A stretch of DNA of 64,000 nucleotides from Geosiphon pyriformis (lineage: Eukaryota > Glomeromycota > Glomeromycetes > Archaeosporales > Geosiphonaceae): NCBI GenBank assembly GCA_016748015.1, contig JAAOMT010000727.1, forward strand, positions 207,616-271,615, in the 5' to 3' direction. The position numbers were made by a program, and so were the translations under genes. The notes beneath the pieces were generated by a model. It saw nothing but the letters and a program-made list of their open reading frames with translations, had not been told where the DNA came from and did not search any database. Position 1 is the stretch's first letter. Each line of letters begins with the position of its first letter. Shown here one piece after another: positions 35,115-46,076 of the stretch.

Positions 35115-35230
35115 ACTACCCCCTCTCGCTCTTCACTCCTGTAAGAAATCTTAAACTACAACTACTCCCTCCTGCTTTTAACTCTTGTAAGAATTCTTAA
35201 ACTACCCCCCTCCCACTCTTTAATCTTGGA
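35115..35230. repeat. Pyrimidine-rich tandem repeat, about 3 copies of 40-46 bp
   Basis: Units begin at 35,115, 35,161 and 35,201 with ACTAC followed by a C/T-rich stretch, and two of them contain CTTGTAAGAATTCTTAAA-like sequence. Confidence 0.65.
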
Positions 35231-35340
35231 AGGCATAAATAAAAGACTAACAATTATCAATTCCTCACCACGTAACTCTAAAATTTAATTCAGTTATTTG
35301 ATGATCGATTGTTCATGAATTTCTATTCCGTATTCATTGG

Positions 35341-35523
35341 TTATTCGAATGTTGAGTTGTGAATTATTGGTGGGTGGTGGTTATTCAAATGTTGAGTTGC
35401 GAATTATTGGTTGGTGGTGGTTATATTTGAAGGTTGAATTCGTGAATTATTAGTGGGTGGTGTTTATTCAAATGCTGAATTCGCGAATTATTGGTGAGCA
35501 GTGGCTATTCGTCAATTGTTGGT
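35341..35523. repeat. 40-43-bp minisatellite, about 4.5 copies
   Basis: Units start at 35,341, 35,381, 35,421, 35,464 and 35,504. Each reads roughly TTATTCAAATGTTGAGTTGC, then GAATTATTGGTGGGTGGTGG, and is diverged by several substitutions. Confidence 0.75.
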
Positions 35524-36994
35524 GTCAAACTAGAGTCAAGCTCAATACGGTCTTCTTTTCCCGCCGATTTTTTCAAGCCCGTTTCCTTGGCTGTGGTTTC
35601 ACTCCAAAGTTTAAGATATAGTAGGATTTATAATCAGATTTTTCCAATTTTTTTTTGATCTTGATTTTTTTTGATTCAATGTCTTTTTAATTACAGTAAT
35701 AATTGAATTAAGTCTTAGTAATGAAAATTATAACAAGAGCAGTATTAATAGTCTTTACTAAAATTCTTTAAAAAATTTCTTATATTCTTTTAATAAATAA
35801 CTATTCTTTAGATGGTTTTAAAAAATAGATTTTGGCTTTGTTATAAATTTTGATATAGTTTTTAATGAGATCTGAATAATACTATTAGGTATATAATGAT
35901 ATAATGCTTTAAGAATAAAATAATTTGCAGTTTTTTTACAATAGTTATTCAGTAGTATAATAGTATGCCTGATAAGATTTTCTTAAATAAGTAAAAAAAT
36001 AGAATTTAAAGTTGAATAACTGTAATTTCAAGTAAAAAAACAATAATAACAAATATTTTTCAAGATTTACTGATTTTTTACTTGAAGCATTAAAAAAAGC
36101 ATTTATGTTTGGATCAAGCTTATAAAGATTATAAAATTTAGTTTTTATCTTTATTAATACAGTTTTAAACTTACCACAACATTTTGCTCAACACTATTCT
36201 ATATGCAATTGAAGAAACTATAGAAATAGACTTTAGAACTTCATAGCATATAAAAATGTCAGATTCATAATATTTTTCTGCCATAGTGTAAAAAATGAAG
36301 TAAAGCAAAGTTTATGTAAAAAGATGAGGAGAAAAAAGTGGAAGAGCTATTTTATAAAATTTACTTTAAAGCTATAAACCAACAATCCAAGATTCCAAAG
36401 TTTCTTTATACTGTAATTAACTGTAGACTGCATGCCCTACGAATATGAAAAGAACTTTTGAAACATGTGGCTAATTGTTTGATTGCTAAGTCAGTTGGCT
36501 GAGAGTACAAGATTATCCACTTTTAAGCATTTCCTTAATATTAATGAGGGCATAATTTGAAATGTTGAAAAATCTAATTCCTTTATTGATTTTAGTTTCG
36601 CATAGAAGTTGAGGCCTTTGGTCTTAGAACAGATCCGACAAGTAAAGCCAACTCTGATTACTGCACATATGTTATGAAAGCGATTCTTTTTTGGCCAAAA
36701 AGAAAAAGATGTACAATAAATAGATCATTCTGACCACATTTATCAATAGGAATACAAGAGACAAGATACATAATGCTGCCTAAAACTGTTGACAGAGGTT
36801 GAGTGCTGAGTGACATTGCATCTATGAAGGTGAATTAATTTGAATTAGATCTGAGATATAATGTTTTTGAATATGTTCTTTTGGCTAAAGAATTGGTGCA
36901 AGAAAGCTAAATGCCTATTGCAGAATAATGAAGTGGCCTGCTCGCTTTCAATCTGCTTGATTGTTCTATTATTGGCATTGAGTTTTTAATTTAA
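35524..36994. other. Intergenic, possible transposase remnants
   Basis: Mostly AT-rich. Around 36,590-36,970 a less AT-rich stretch gives broken frames with a faint DDE-transposase look (VDRG, VLSDI), too weak to annotate. Confidence 0.4.
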
Positions 36995-37593
36995 AGAAAA
37001 TTAACTTATCAAAAAAAAATTTATCATTAAGTTAACTCGGTGATTTCTGGTTGAAAAAATTTTTCTTTATAGCACTCACAAGTATACTTACTTTATTTTA
37101 CTATTTTTTTATGGCAGATTACTTAGATATAACTTTACCAGACCTTTGATCTTTAGATTTTTTTGGAAAATGGCGCATTGAAATAGTCGATTTTCTAGTG
37201 ACAAGTCTAGATTATATGCGAAAAGAACTAGAAGCAACAGTCAACAATGCATATCAAAAAATAAATTAAACAACTAACCTTTAAGTTTTGAAGCAATTCA
37301 GCCCTTCTGCATGCTTTATTGTCAAGATATGCATTATCGACTGTCACTTCTAGTTCTTTTTGCATATAATCCAAGATTTTAGACTTGTCATTAGAGAATC
37401 GTTTTAGGCACCATTCTCCAAAAGAATTTAAAGACTAAAGATCTGATGAAGTTATGTCTAAATAATTTGTCATAAGAACATAGTGAGATAAAGTAAGTAT
37501 ATTGGTGAGTGATTATAAAGAAAGTTTTTTTCAACCAGACGTCACCAAGTTAACTCAATGATAAATTTATTTTTTGATTAATTAATTTTCTTA
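36995..37593. repeat. Long imperfect inverted repeat with coding traces
   Basis: The left arm 36,995-37,255 and right arm 37,326-37,593 are diverged reverse complements joined by a 70-base spacer. Landmarks: GAAAATTAACTTATC and GATTAATTAATTTTC at the outer ends, and TGCATATC and GATATGCA at the inner ends. The minus strand of the right arm, running on into the spacer, encodes about 65 residues with one in-frame stop (GEWCLKRFSNDKS, DYMQKELEVTVDNAYLDNK, RRAELLQNLK). The left arm carries a more decayed copy on the plus strand. I recall similar short proteins in Rhizophagus repeats but know no function. Confidence 0.75.
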
Positions 37594-37853
37594 ATAAACT
37601 TAGTTTTTTTCGTGTAAGAAAGTTAATTTTTCCTTTTAGTGTCAATTTAAAAAGCGTAATCCATTTCATCTGTAAAGTTGTGAAACTTGAAATTTTTTTA
37701 TAATTGTAGAAATATCTTCAGATTTTAGTAATTTAAAGTTTCAAACTTTAATATTATTTCTGAAAGTATAAAAATCTTTAAAAATCCTAGAATAACGATT
37801 TTGCTCTTAGGATAAGTTCTTAAATATGTAAATTATTCTGAATTAAGTTAAAA

Positions 37854-39469
37854 CTACTTTTGCCAAGTTCTATCAAAAGGAACAAAGCCTTCAATAGGGT
37901 TTGAAGGAACTTTTAAATTCTCATCACAATCTGTAATTATCATATCAAAATAAGGTCCATCGTGATCCTCTGGATTTTCACGCTTGTCTTTGTTAATACA
38001 ATTCTAATAAAAATCCAAAATTTTATTGATAACCCAAGTTAATAACTTATAATTAAAAGTTAATAGGTTTGATAAATAAGATTTTGAAACTTTTACCTGA
38101 TCCTCCTCTATAACTCCTGAAGCTGCATTGGCAGCCCCACAAATTATAACTTCATCTTTGACACCACTATGCCAAAACTCAATACCACTCTGAAGATACT
38201 TCTCGCCTTTAGAGTCTGCTGGTTCTCGTGGGATATTATCTTGCTTATTAGTGAATCGTACAGATTTTACAAGACTTGAAACATATTTTACGTAAGCCTC
38301 GTTGCCAATCCGTGGTTTTCCAAAAGAAAATATTTCGATCGATATTGAACGCCTGAGGGTTTTGGCGAGAGAAATGGCAGTAAATTCAGCATATACTGGA
38401 AATTAATCAGATGTTTAATTTTTAATTTCTAAAATAAAGCTCATTTATTTATTCTGGACTCGATGAGGTAAAATAAACTATTTATTCTTGCTTACCACTA
38501 GCGATACCATATCCATTAAACTGGAGGGTTACTAAATTCGGGAGTGATTCAATTTTTTCTTGCAGACGTTTGATATCCTTATCTACCAATTTCAAATATT
38601 TCTGATAGAAACCATTGTGAACTTTGGCACCTGGTACGCCAGGAAGATCAACCATTTGAGAATTAACTTTTCGAAGCTCCCAAGTTAAGTTTCTTTCATC
38701 TGCGCCGAATGTTATGACACTCAATTCATTAGAATATAGGAAAAGTCCTGTAGCACAAGAAACGAGATGAAATTGAAATAGGACAGTGATACATCAGAGC
38801 AAAAAATCAAATGCAAGTTAAATTAAAAAAAACATACCACTAAATGGGCTGTTCACTTTTTTATTTGAACAATATGCGTTCCTAGCTAGCGTAGCATACT
38901 TACGAAAATTATCATATAACCATTTAGGGATGCCCTGAGATGGCTTTAGAAATATCGTACTATTCTGAGCTGTAATGGCAACTTTTTGCTCATTGTGAAT
39001 TATGTTATTTAAATTAAAATTTGAAAAGGTTGTTTGTTCAGGTTCAAATATATTTTTCTTGAAACTTCCAATATTTGATTGAAAATCAGTCGCGGTGATT
39101 GATGATAAATAGGATGGATCTAGGCCAAAGTTAAACTCTTTGTTGCTATCTGTTATGTCAAAATTTAAATCCAAATTTGCCGTATTAAATAATTGCGTCC
39201 CGCTATGGCTTTAAGGCTGTTCTGAATTTTGAAAAGAGATGGCGACTCATCATGTATCTGGTTTTCGAAAATAAAGTCATCTTCGCCGTATGATTTTTTT
39301 GAAAGGATCAAAGAATCAATTCCTTCAGCGAAATTTGGTAATTCAGGGTTCGACGGATCGGTTGGCGTTAATTTGTATGTTATTGGTGAAGCCTTTATTA
39401 AGTAAAAAGAACTTGAATTCCAAAGAAAAAAAATCCAAATGTGGCACTAAATAGAAATTTCTTTGTCAT
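37854..39469 (-). pseudogene. Class-3-lipase-like gene L2, probably broken; Gly for Ser
   Basis: Four exons: 39,469-38,838, 38,747-38,496, 38,395-38,097 and 38,003-37,854, all GT-AG. Exon 1 starts with an ATG and a hydrophobic signal-like run. A one-base shift in a run of eight T and another near 39,195 break it before the conserved FRKYATLARNAYC block. Exons 2-4 are clean. The nucleophile elbow reads FNGYGIAS where GHSLGG is expected. The acid Asp is kept (RFTNKQDNIP). The triad His is Gln (KYLQSGIEFW). The C-terminus has the family block DHDGPYFDM and a final Cys pair. The T-run shift could be an assembly error; the second cannot be explained that way. A hydrolase seems excluded in either case. 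Confidence 0.75.
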
Positions 39470-39845
39470 GTTGAGAAATTTTTGTGTTTCTTGAGAATTT
39501 TCAATTGAAAGATAGAAAGGGTCGGCTATTTACCTCTAAAACGAGATATATGTATTAGCTTAAACTTTTTAAACTTTGGATGTAGATTCACATAATAATT
39601 TTGTGATGAACCTTCCGTTTCAAAAGGAAAAACTTTTTTTTTTCGATCAATTCCAAACATGGGTTTTCCATTAATGAAAGACCAAGCTAACTAAAAATCT
39701 TTATTGAATAGATGCTTCATTCCGAGAATTTAACAAATATTTGATGGCTAAAATATTAGGCAGAGATTTATAGATAATCTATTTTTTGGGCGAGAAATAT
39801 TGCATTCCATAAAAAGTCATTTTCATACTTCTTAATTTGATCAGT
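39470..39845. promoter_or_regulatory. Shared divergent promoter region of L2 and L3
   Basis: 376 bases separate the start codons of two diverging genes, so both promoters must lie here. TATA-like words occur (AGATATATG near 39,543). I see no clear repeated operator-like site. Confidence 0.5.
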
Positions 39846-41396
39846 ATGTCCAGAATAGACTACAAATTCCTTTGCGTCATATTTTATTTTATATTAAATT
39901 CGTTTTCAATTATATCAGAAGCAACTCCGTTGAAGAAATCCCGTTTGCCGTCAGAGGATATTCTTTTTCATGAATCGAATTTTTATTCAACCGGTACCCA
40001 AAGAAATCTTGAAAAATTTAATCAAAACTATGGAACTTTACAAAAATCACATCTCGAGTTACAACCCAAACAAGATATCTTCGAAACAACATCATCAATG
40101 GGTGATGTAATGGGGGTTGATATTCATGATACCCTAAATTTACTATCTAGTGAAAGTTATCTGAATGGTGATCCTCAGCCATCAGAGAATTTCTCCCAAG
40201 GGTCTGATGGCGCTCAATTTAATCCTATTGAGGAATCGCTATATGATGCATCTTTTCCTATTTCATCATTGCCAGCCGATTCTTTCAATTTCGAAAATGA
40301 TGATTACCACTTGGAATTTAATCAAGCGCCTAAAGTCGAAAGCGGTTCAGAAAATTTCTTAATGGCAACATCAAATCAACTGGATATTTTTACGCAATGG
40401 GTTCCCAAACGTGTCAATGAAACAGCATTGAGCGAATTTACTAGATATGCTAAAATCGCGAGAGCGGCATATTGTCAAAAGGAAAATATAGAGAATAAGG
40501 TTTTTGGTAATTAATAAAATATTTATTTTCATTGATTTCTATCGAATTTGTTTTTATAGTTTAATTAGAATGTATATTTATAATCTCTAGTGGGTGTTTT
40601 AAAAGGAACAGGACCCCGGAATCATAGCATTCTCGACGAAGGAAAATGATTTAGAAAATGGGCTTAAACCATCAATGGTATCAATGATTGATTATACCGC
40701 AATTCGTGGTGCAAGAATTAATAAAATATTTTACGAAAGGTATAAGATTTTTGAACAGAGCACTTTGGGTTATCTTATAAAATATTTAAAGAAAAATCAA
40801 CAATGGAAAGCAATTTATTTTATTGGATTCGGGTTTAGTGCTGGTAAGTCATTAAAAAATAAACATATTTTGAGATTTAATTAAAATTTTATTAAATCAA
40901 TTTTTTCAAAACTAGTATTTGCTGAATTAACAGCAGTAGCCTTAAAACATTTTTTACCTAAATCCGTCCAATTGCATCTTTATTCATTCGGCAAACCAAG
41001 AGTTGGAAACGGAATTTGGGCAACCCATGTAGGGCAAATTGCAATTAGCATTCGATTCACAAATCAACATGATTTAGTTGTCCGATTACCAATTGCTTCC
41101 AATGATAAGGAAAAATATGTACACTGTGGGACAGAAATATGGAATAGTAGTCCTAATGGACCAGTATATTCTTGTCCAGAAGTTGAAGTTCCTGGTGGCC
41201 TAATTGAGAACGAAGTAAGTTAACTTTTTGAAATATTATATTGTAATATCATTCTAAATTTTAAATAATTTTGCAGAATTGTGTTAAAAAGGAAGGAAAA
41301 GCTGTTGCAATGGATAATCTTGGACCTTATTTTGGTGTGTTGATGAATCAATGTAGGGAAGATGACCCGGTATCATTTTGGATCTTAACGGAATGA
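39846..41396 (+). CDS. Class-3-lipase-like secreted protein L3; nucleophile Ser replaced by Gly
   Basis: Exons 39,846-40,499, 40,612-40,843, 40,916-41,214 and 41,277-41,396 join to 434 residues. The exon 2 start could also be 40,606. I chose the ATG at 39,846 because a signal peptide follows (hydrophobic residues 7-20, SEA near 23). Residues 24-180 are low-complexity acidic/Ser-rich sequence, perhaps a propeptide. The lipase fold starts at FTRYAKIARAAYC. The elbow reads FIGFGFSAVFAE, so G-x-G-x-A replaces G-x-S-x-G. The acid Asp (RFTNQHDLVVRLP) and His (YVHCGTEIW) are in place. Class 3 lipases cleave acylglycerols; without the Ser this product should not. Binding of lipid or of a true lipase is possible. 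The frame is intact. Confidence 0.8.
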
Positions 41397-42455
41397 ACTT
41401 GAACTTAAATGATGAAAAAATTATCTAATTGTGAATGGACAATTAAAATTGCTAAAAAATTCTAAACCACATTTATTATGAAATAAAGCATTATGTTGGA
41501 AAGATAATATAGAAATAAATCTTAAGTGTTTTGAATAAAAGATTGATATAATTTTACTACTTTCAATGATTCTTTACGAGTTTTATCTGCATCAAAAATT
41601 ATATACTAATAAAAAACAAAACTTTTAATATTTGTGCATTTTTGTGCGCAAAAGTCAATTTGATGGGGAATTTTTAAATTATCATTAATTTTAAATAATT
41701 TTAAAACATACCATGAGATTTGGAATATCTTTAATAATGTTACTAATTAATTTTTATTTTTAATAGAATTGGAAAAACAAAAACAATTTTTGTCTTTCTA
41801 ATAAGAATATGTCTAGATCAAGTAAATAATATTTTCGACAAGTTTCTTCATTTGATTTTCCAAGTTTCATGCCTTTGAAATTTGATCCTGTTCTATTTTT
41901 TCCAGATTTATTGATTTTTTCATGTGTTTTTGAGATTATTTTTGATATTTTCGTATTTCTCAATCTTCCCTTCATTTCCAACTATTTAGAATATCACTAA
42001 AATTAACAAAATCTTTATAAAATTCAAAAAAGCGATTTTATTTTAAGTTTTATTATGGTGGTTTATCTATTAATGAAGCAAAACTATTGCTTCTATATAA
42101 AAAATAAACGCAATCTTAGTTGGAATAAAAAATACAAGTTTTCATTCTAATCTTCAACATATAATATTGATAAATAATAATGGAATTAGGCTTCAACTTG
42201 TCGATTGTGTTTAGAAAATGATTTTATATAGCAATCATTCACTCTATTTTCTTTAATCGAGACATTAAAATAAATTTGAATTTTACGGCACGTTGTTTAG
42301 TAGATTTCACTTTGGTTTATTTTATAAAATAAGCATGAAAATCTAAATTCCTTTGATTTCAATTGGGGGTATATATCCTTTTTCAAAAATCCCATAAAAA
42401 TAAAATGAATTCGCCTATTTGCTTGATATGAGTGATATTCAAAACGTGAAAAGAT
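41397..42455. other. Convergent intergenic region between L3 and L4
   Basis: It holds the 3' ends of both lipase-like genes. A minus-strand frame at 41,981-41,760 (ATG start, 73 residues, Lys/Asn-rich, containing NKSGKNRTGSNFKGMKLGKS) is unassigned and may be chance or a gene fragment. Confidence 0.45.
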
Positions 42456-43956
42456 TTATAATTTTCCACAATCTGACATTCTTATGCCAAAATAAGGTCC
42501 AGGATGATCTTCAGGGTTTTTTGACGGTTCGCTGTTAATACAAAGCTAAAGAAAAGGCAGGAAAATTCAATAATGTGAAACATAAGTTTCATATCCTTCA
42601 CTCTATTTATTAAAAAAATTTATCTTACATTATTTTCACCAGCAACAACATTTCCAAGCTGACACCATATCGCGTCTCCCTTCGGGGTCGACCAAATTTC
42701 GATGCCACTATGCATAAATTTTGTATTCTGGTATTTAACTGGAATTCGCGGGGCGTCATCCTTTTTATTAGTGAATCTTAATACTTTAGAAACTTTATTC
42801 ATTCTAATCGCAAATTCTTCATTGCCGATTCGCGGCTGACCATATGATATAACGTATATGGAATGATTTGTGGTGAGAAGTCTGGAAAGATCAAACGCTG
42901 CAAATTGAGCGTACGCTTGAAATGACAAATTTGGTCAAGAAATTCCAAAATCGTCAAAAATTTGAAGATACTATCTTTGAAAATTCGATAAATAGTTAAA
43001 ATTAGAATTACCACCACCCAGACCATAACCAAAAAATCCAATCCGAAAATTTGATGGTTGTGTATCAGCATAATCAGCAATTTCTTGAATAATACGTTTT
43101 CGAAATGGAAGATAAGTTTCATATAAATTTTTGTGAATTTTGACACCCGGTAGGTCTGGATAATTTATTAACTCTGCTTCATCTTCTTTCATTGTTTTTT
43201 CAAAATTTTCTTCGTTGCCAGCGAAGACGACCAAGATCCCGTTATTGTCTCGAGTTCCGGAAACTTTTTGATTCAATAGTCAATATTTAAGAAACATATA
43301 TTTTGTAATTAAAACAATTTTTTTTCACCTGACATTTTCTCAGTTGTATCATTTAACCGTTTGCGTGCACAATAACCAGCTTTTGTTGCCTTTGCAAATT
43401 TTTTGAATAGCTCAGCTTCTTGTGGACTTACTGATATCATTACGGCTTGTTTTGAATTGTTGCTATCATCAAGAACAGAAATTTTGGGTAACTTGAATGG
43501 AAGGAAATATGCTGATGTTAAATTGGTAAAATCTTGGTTGCTTTGGAATTTTGGAAGTGTGGTCCCTGGTAATGTTAATGAATATGATGGATCTAATGAA
43601 GATGTGGTTTCATCATCAAAATAATTTTTCGCCGCAGGAAATTTCGTTTGATCAATTAAATTATCATCAACTTTTGATAGGATCTGTTCATCTGCCTGAC
43701 TCATTTCTAAATCTATAGATTCTAAAATATTCGTCGGAGATTCATTTGGAAATAATGAATCACCATCACTCAGAGTGAAATTAGTTTGTGGATTCTCGTG
43801 CAGTAACGCTAATTCATCTAATAAGGTGCTACTAATATCTAATGAAAACACCGAATTAATTAAATGAATTGGTTTAGATTGAACATTCAACAAAAAATTG
43901 CAAGATATAATCAATGAAAGGTGGAATAAATAAAGTTTCAAAACTGGGTTCGACAT
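42456..43956 (-). CDS. Class-3-lipase-like secreted protein L4; nucleophile Ser replaced by Gly
   Basis: Exons 43,956-43,329, 43,263-43,012, 42,915-42,629 and 42,545-42,456 join in phase to 418 residues. The signal peptide is clear (residues about 5-25, ending NVQS before KP). A low-complexity region runs to about residue 170, then FKKFAKATKAGYC starts the lipase fold. The elbow is FFGYGLGGAYAQF, canonical GHSLGG except that Ser is Gly and His is Tyr. This is the family member closest to a working lipase. The acid Asp (RFTNKKDDAPRIP) and His (FMHSGIEIW) are present. YGQPRIGN follows the elbow as in active lipases. The C-terminal DHPGPYFGI block and last Cys pair match L2 and L3. Expected to be exported or extracellular. 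Confidence 0.85.
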
Positions 43957-46076
43957 TTTTTGATATCAGCTTTTAATTATAAAATTGATTGATATTTTGT
44001 CTTTTATTAAGTCAAGAGCGCGTTTAGATAGAAAATATATTTATATAGAGACGACTTACAATAAGTTGATTTTAGTATTTAAAAATTGTAATGAAACTTT
44101 ACAAACTGATCGAAAATCATCGGAAAAACCCAAACAAGCACATGTTTTGATTCATTTTGTAAAGAGGATTAACATAAGAAAAATTTTTTGCTTTTAATTT
44201 TAATTTCGATTTTTCACATGCCTTATTGATAAATAATGCAGAAAATAGCCATGGAAAATTGATCTTAAAATTCTTGATTTGAGAAGCCATTATACAAATG
44301 TCGACTGAAAGTTTTTCTTTATTAAATTATTTATTCTACTTTCTCTCTTCATTCAATAATCCCCCAAACATAGAGAAAAGATTGGATATCAATCAAAAAG
44401 AATAGTTTTCATTCTAAAATATTGAAAAAAATCTCAAATTCGAAATTTTTGTTTTGTTTATAATTATTTTTAATAACATCAAATTTAATATATGAAAATT
44501 TTTCAGATATTCCTGGACTTGTGAACTGTTTATAATGATACATATATAATATTTTTTTCTATTACCAATCAAATTAGTAATTAGACTGAAAAATAATTTA
44601 TTAAGCCATTAGATGATATATGTGTTAATTGTTCCTAAAGCATATTTCGTAACATTACACTAATGATCCAATGTATTGGGATATTGGCATAATTTGAGGA
44701 TCGATGAAGAGCCTGAAATGAAGATAGAATAATTTTTGAAGAATTCCAAGGCTAGTATTTTTCCCTACCACTTTGATGATATCATCGAGGTTAACTTTCC
44801 CTCAGCTTGATCATTTATCTCATTATTTAATTAGTACTGTATATTTATTGATACAATTTGCAAATAGCTTAGTTTCAAACCAACTTTTAACCATTATCTT
44901 TTTTACAATATTATCTATTTGACATGTTTGGGGCTATCAAATTTCAGAGAGGGAACTGTTCTTTGACCCTAAAATATTTTGATTCCATTGATAAAGAATA
45001 GCTTAAGTTCAGTAAAAGAATTTTCCAGAATGTGTACATAAGTCTAATTCAACTTCCTTCTAGATTATTATTTTTATAGCTCAGTATGTTTAAATTCATA
45101 TTTTGAACACTTCTTGAAAGATAAAGACTTCAAAACTCTTTAATGAATAAGGGAAGAAAGAATTTAACTCTCTAATAACGAAAAACTTTAGGCTCAGGAT
45201 GGAATTCAAAAATGAGCAGTAAATTAATTCAGGCCTTAAAAGCCTTTTTTTCTATTTATTTAAATTCCCATTCAAAAAAAAAGTGGAATCAAGAAGTATC
45301 CTTTAAAAAATACATTTTGGAAAACAATTTAGATTAGAAAATTATTTTATAAATGTACAAACATACATTATATGTAATACAACGTTTTTTGGCATTATCA
45401 TATCATATTAGTGTTTCTACCTCTTTGAACACAAGTTAAAGAAATAAAGAAAAGTTGTCATAGAAAACCTCATGAAAATTTATTTTTGTAATTTTTATTG
45501 GCTTTTCATTAAATTTTAAAATTTCTACGAAAAAGCGGGTTAGAAAATCTTTTTTTTTTATTTTCGAATTATTTTTAGCTTATCAATATGATTAAAAGTT
45601 TTTACAGCTAATTACAAAAAAAGTAATATATGCAAAAGTTTTATCAGTGATAAGTTTGATATCTTGAGATTATAAAGTTTATAACTTTTCTAAAATACAC
45701 CTATTGACAACAACATGGTCGATTAATTTTTTTTATTCAAACTACATGTACATAGTTTGTTTGATAGAAACTTTCGAAACTCAAAATGAAAGAAGATTCG
45801 GCTTAAATTTATAATAAACGGGAATTTTTTTTTCAAATACCCAAGCAAAACATTTAATTAATCGAATTGGTGTAATAAAATAAATCTACTTATAACATCG
45901 CAGTCATTACTTGCAAATTTCTTTTGGAATTCTGAAATTAAAAATCATTATATTAAGTTTATACTTTATTAAAATATTATATGCTTCACAAAATTTTACA
46001 ACTATATTTATAGAATATTATTAAGTTATATTTATAATATGTATAATATATATATATATATATAAAGGGTTTAATA
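43957..46076. other. Intergenic
   Basis: Upstream region of L4 and downstream region of the SH3-SAM-PH gene. I see no supportable gene. A (TA)n run lies at about 46,046-46,063. Confidence 0.5.

Noticed and set aside
36590-36970. A second DNA-transposon transposase
   Set aside because: Only short, scattered resemblances (VDRG, VLSDI) are seen, which is not enough to name a family or draw borders.
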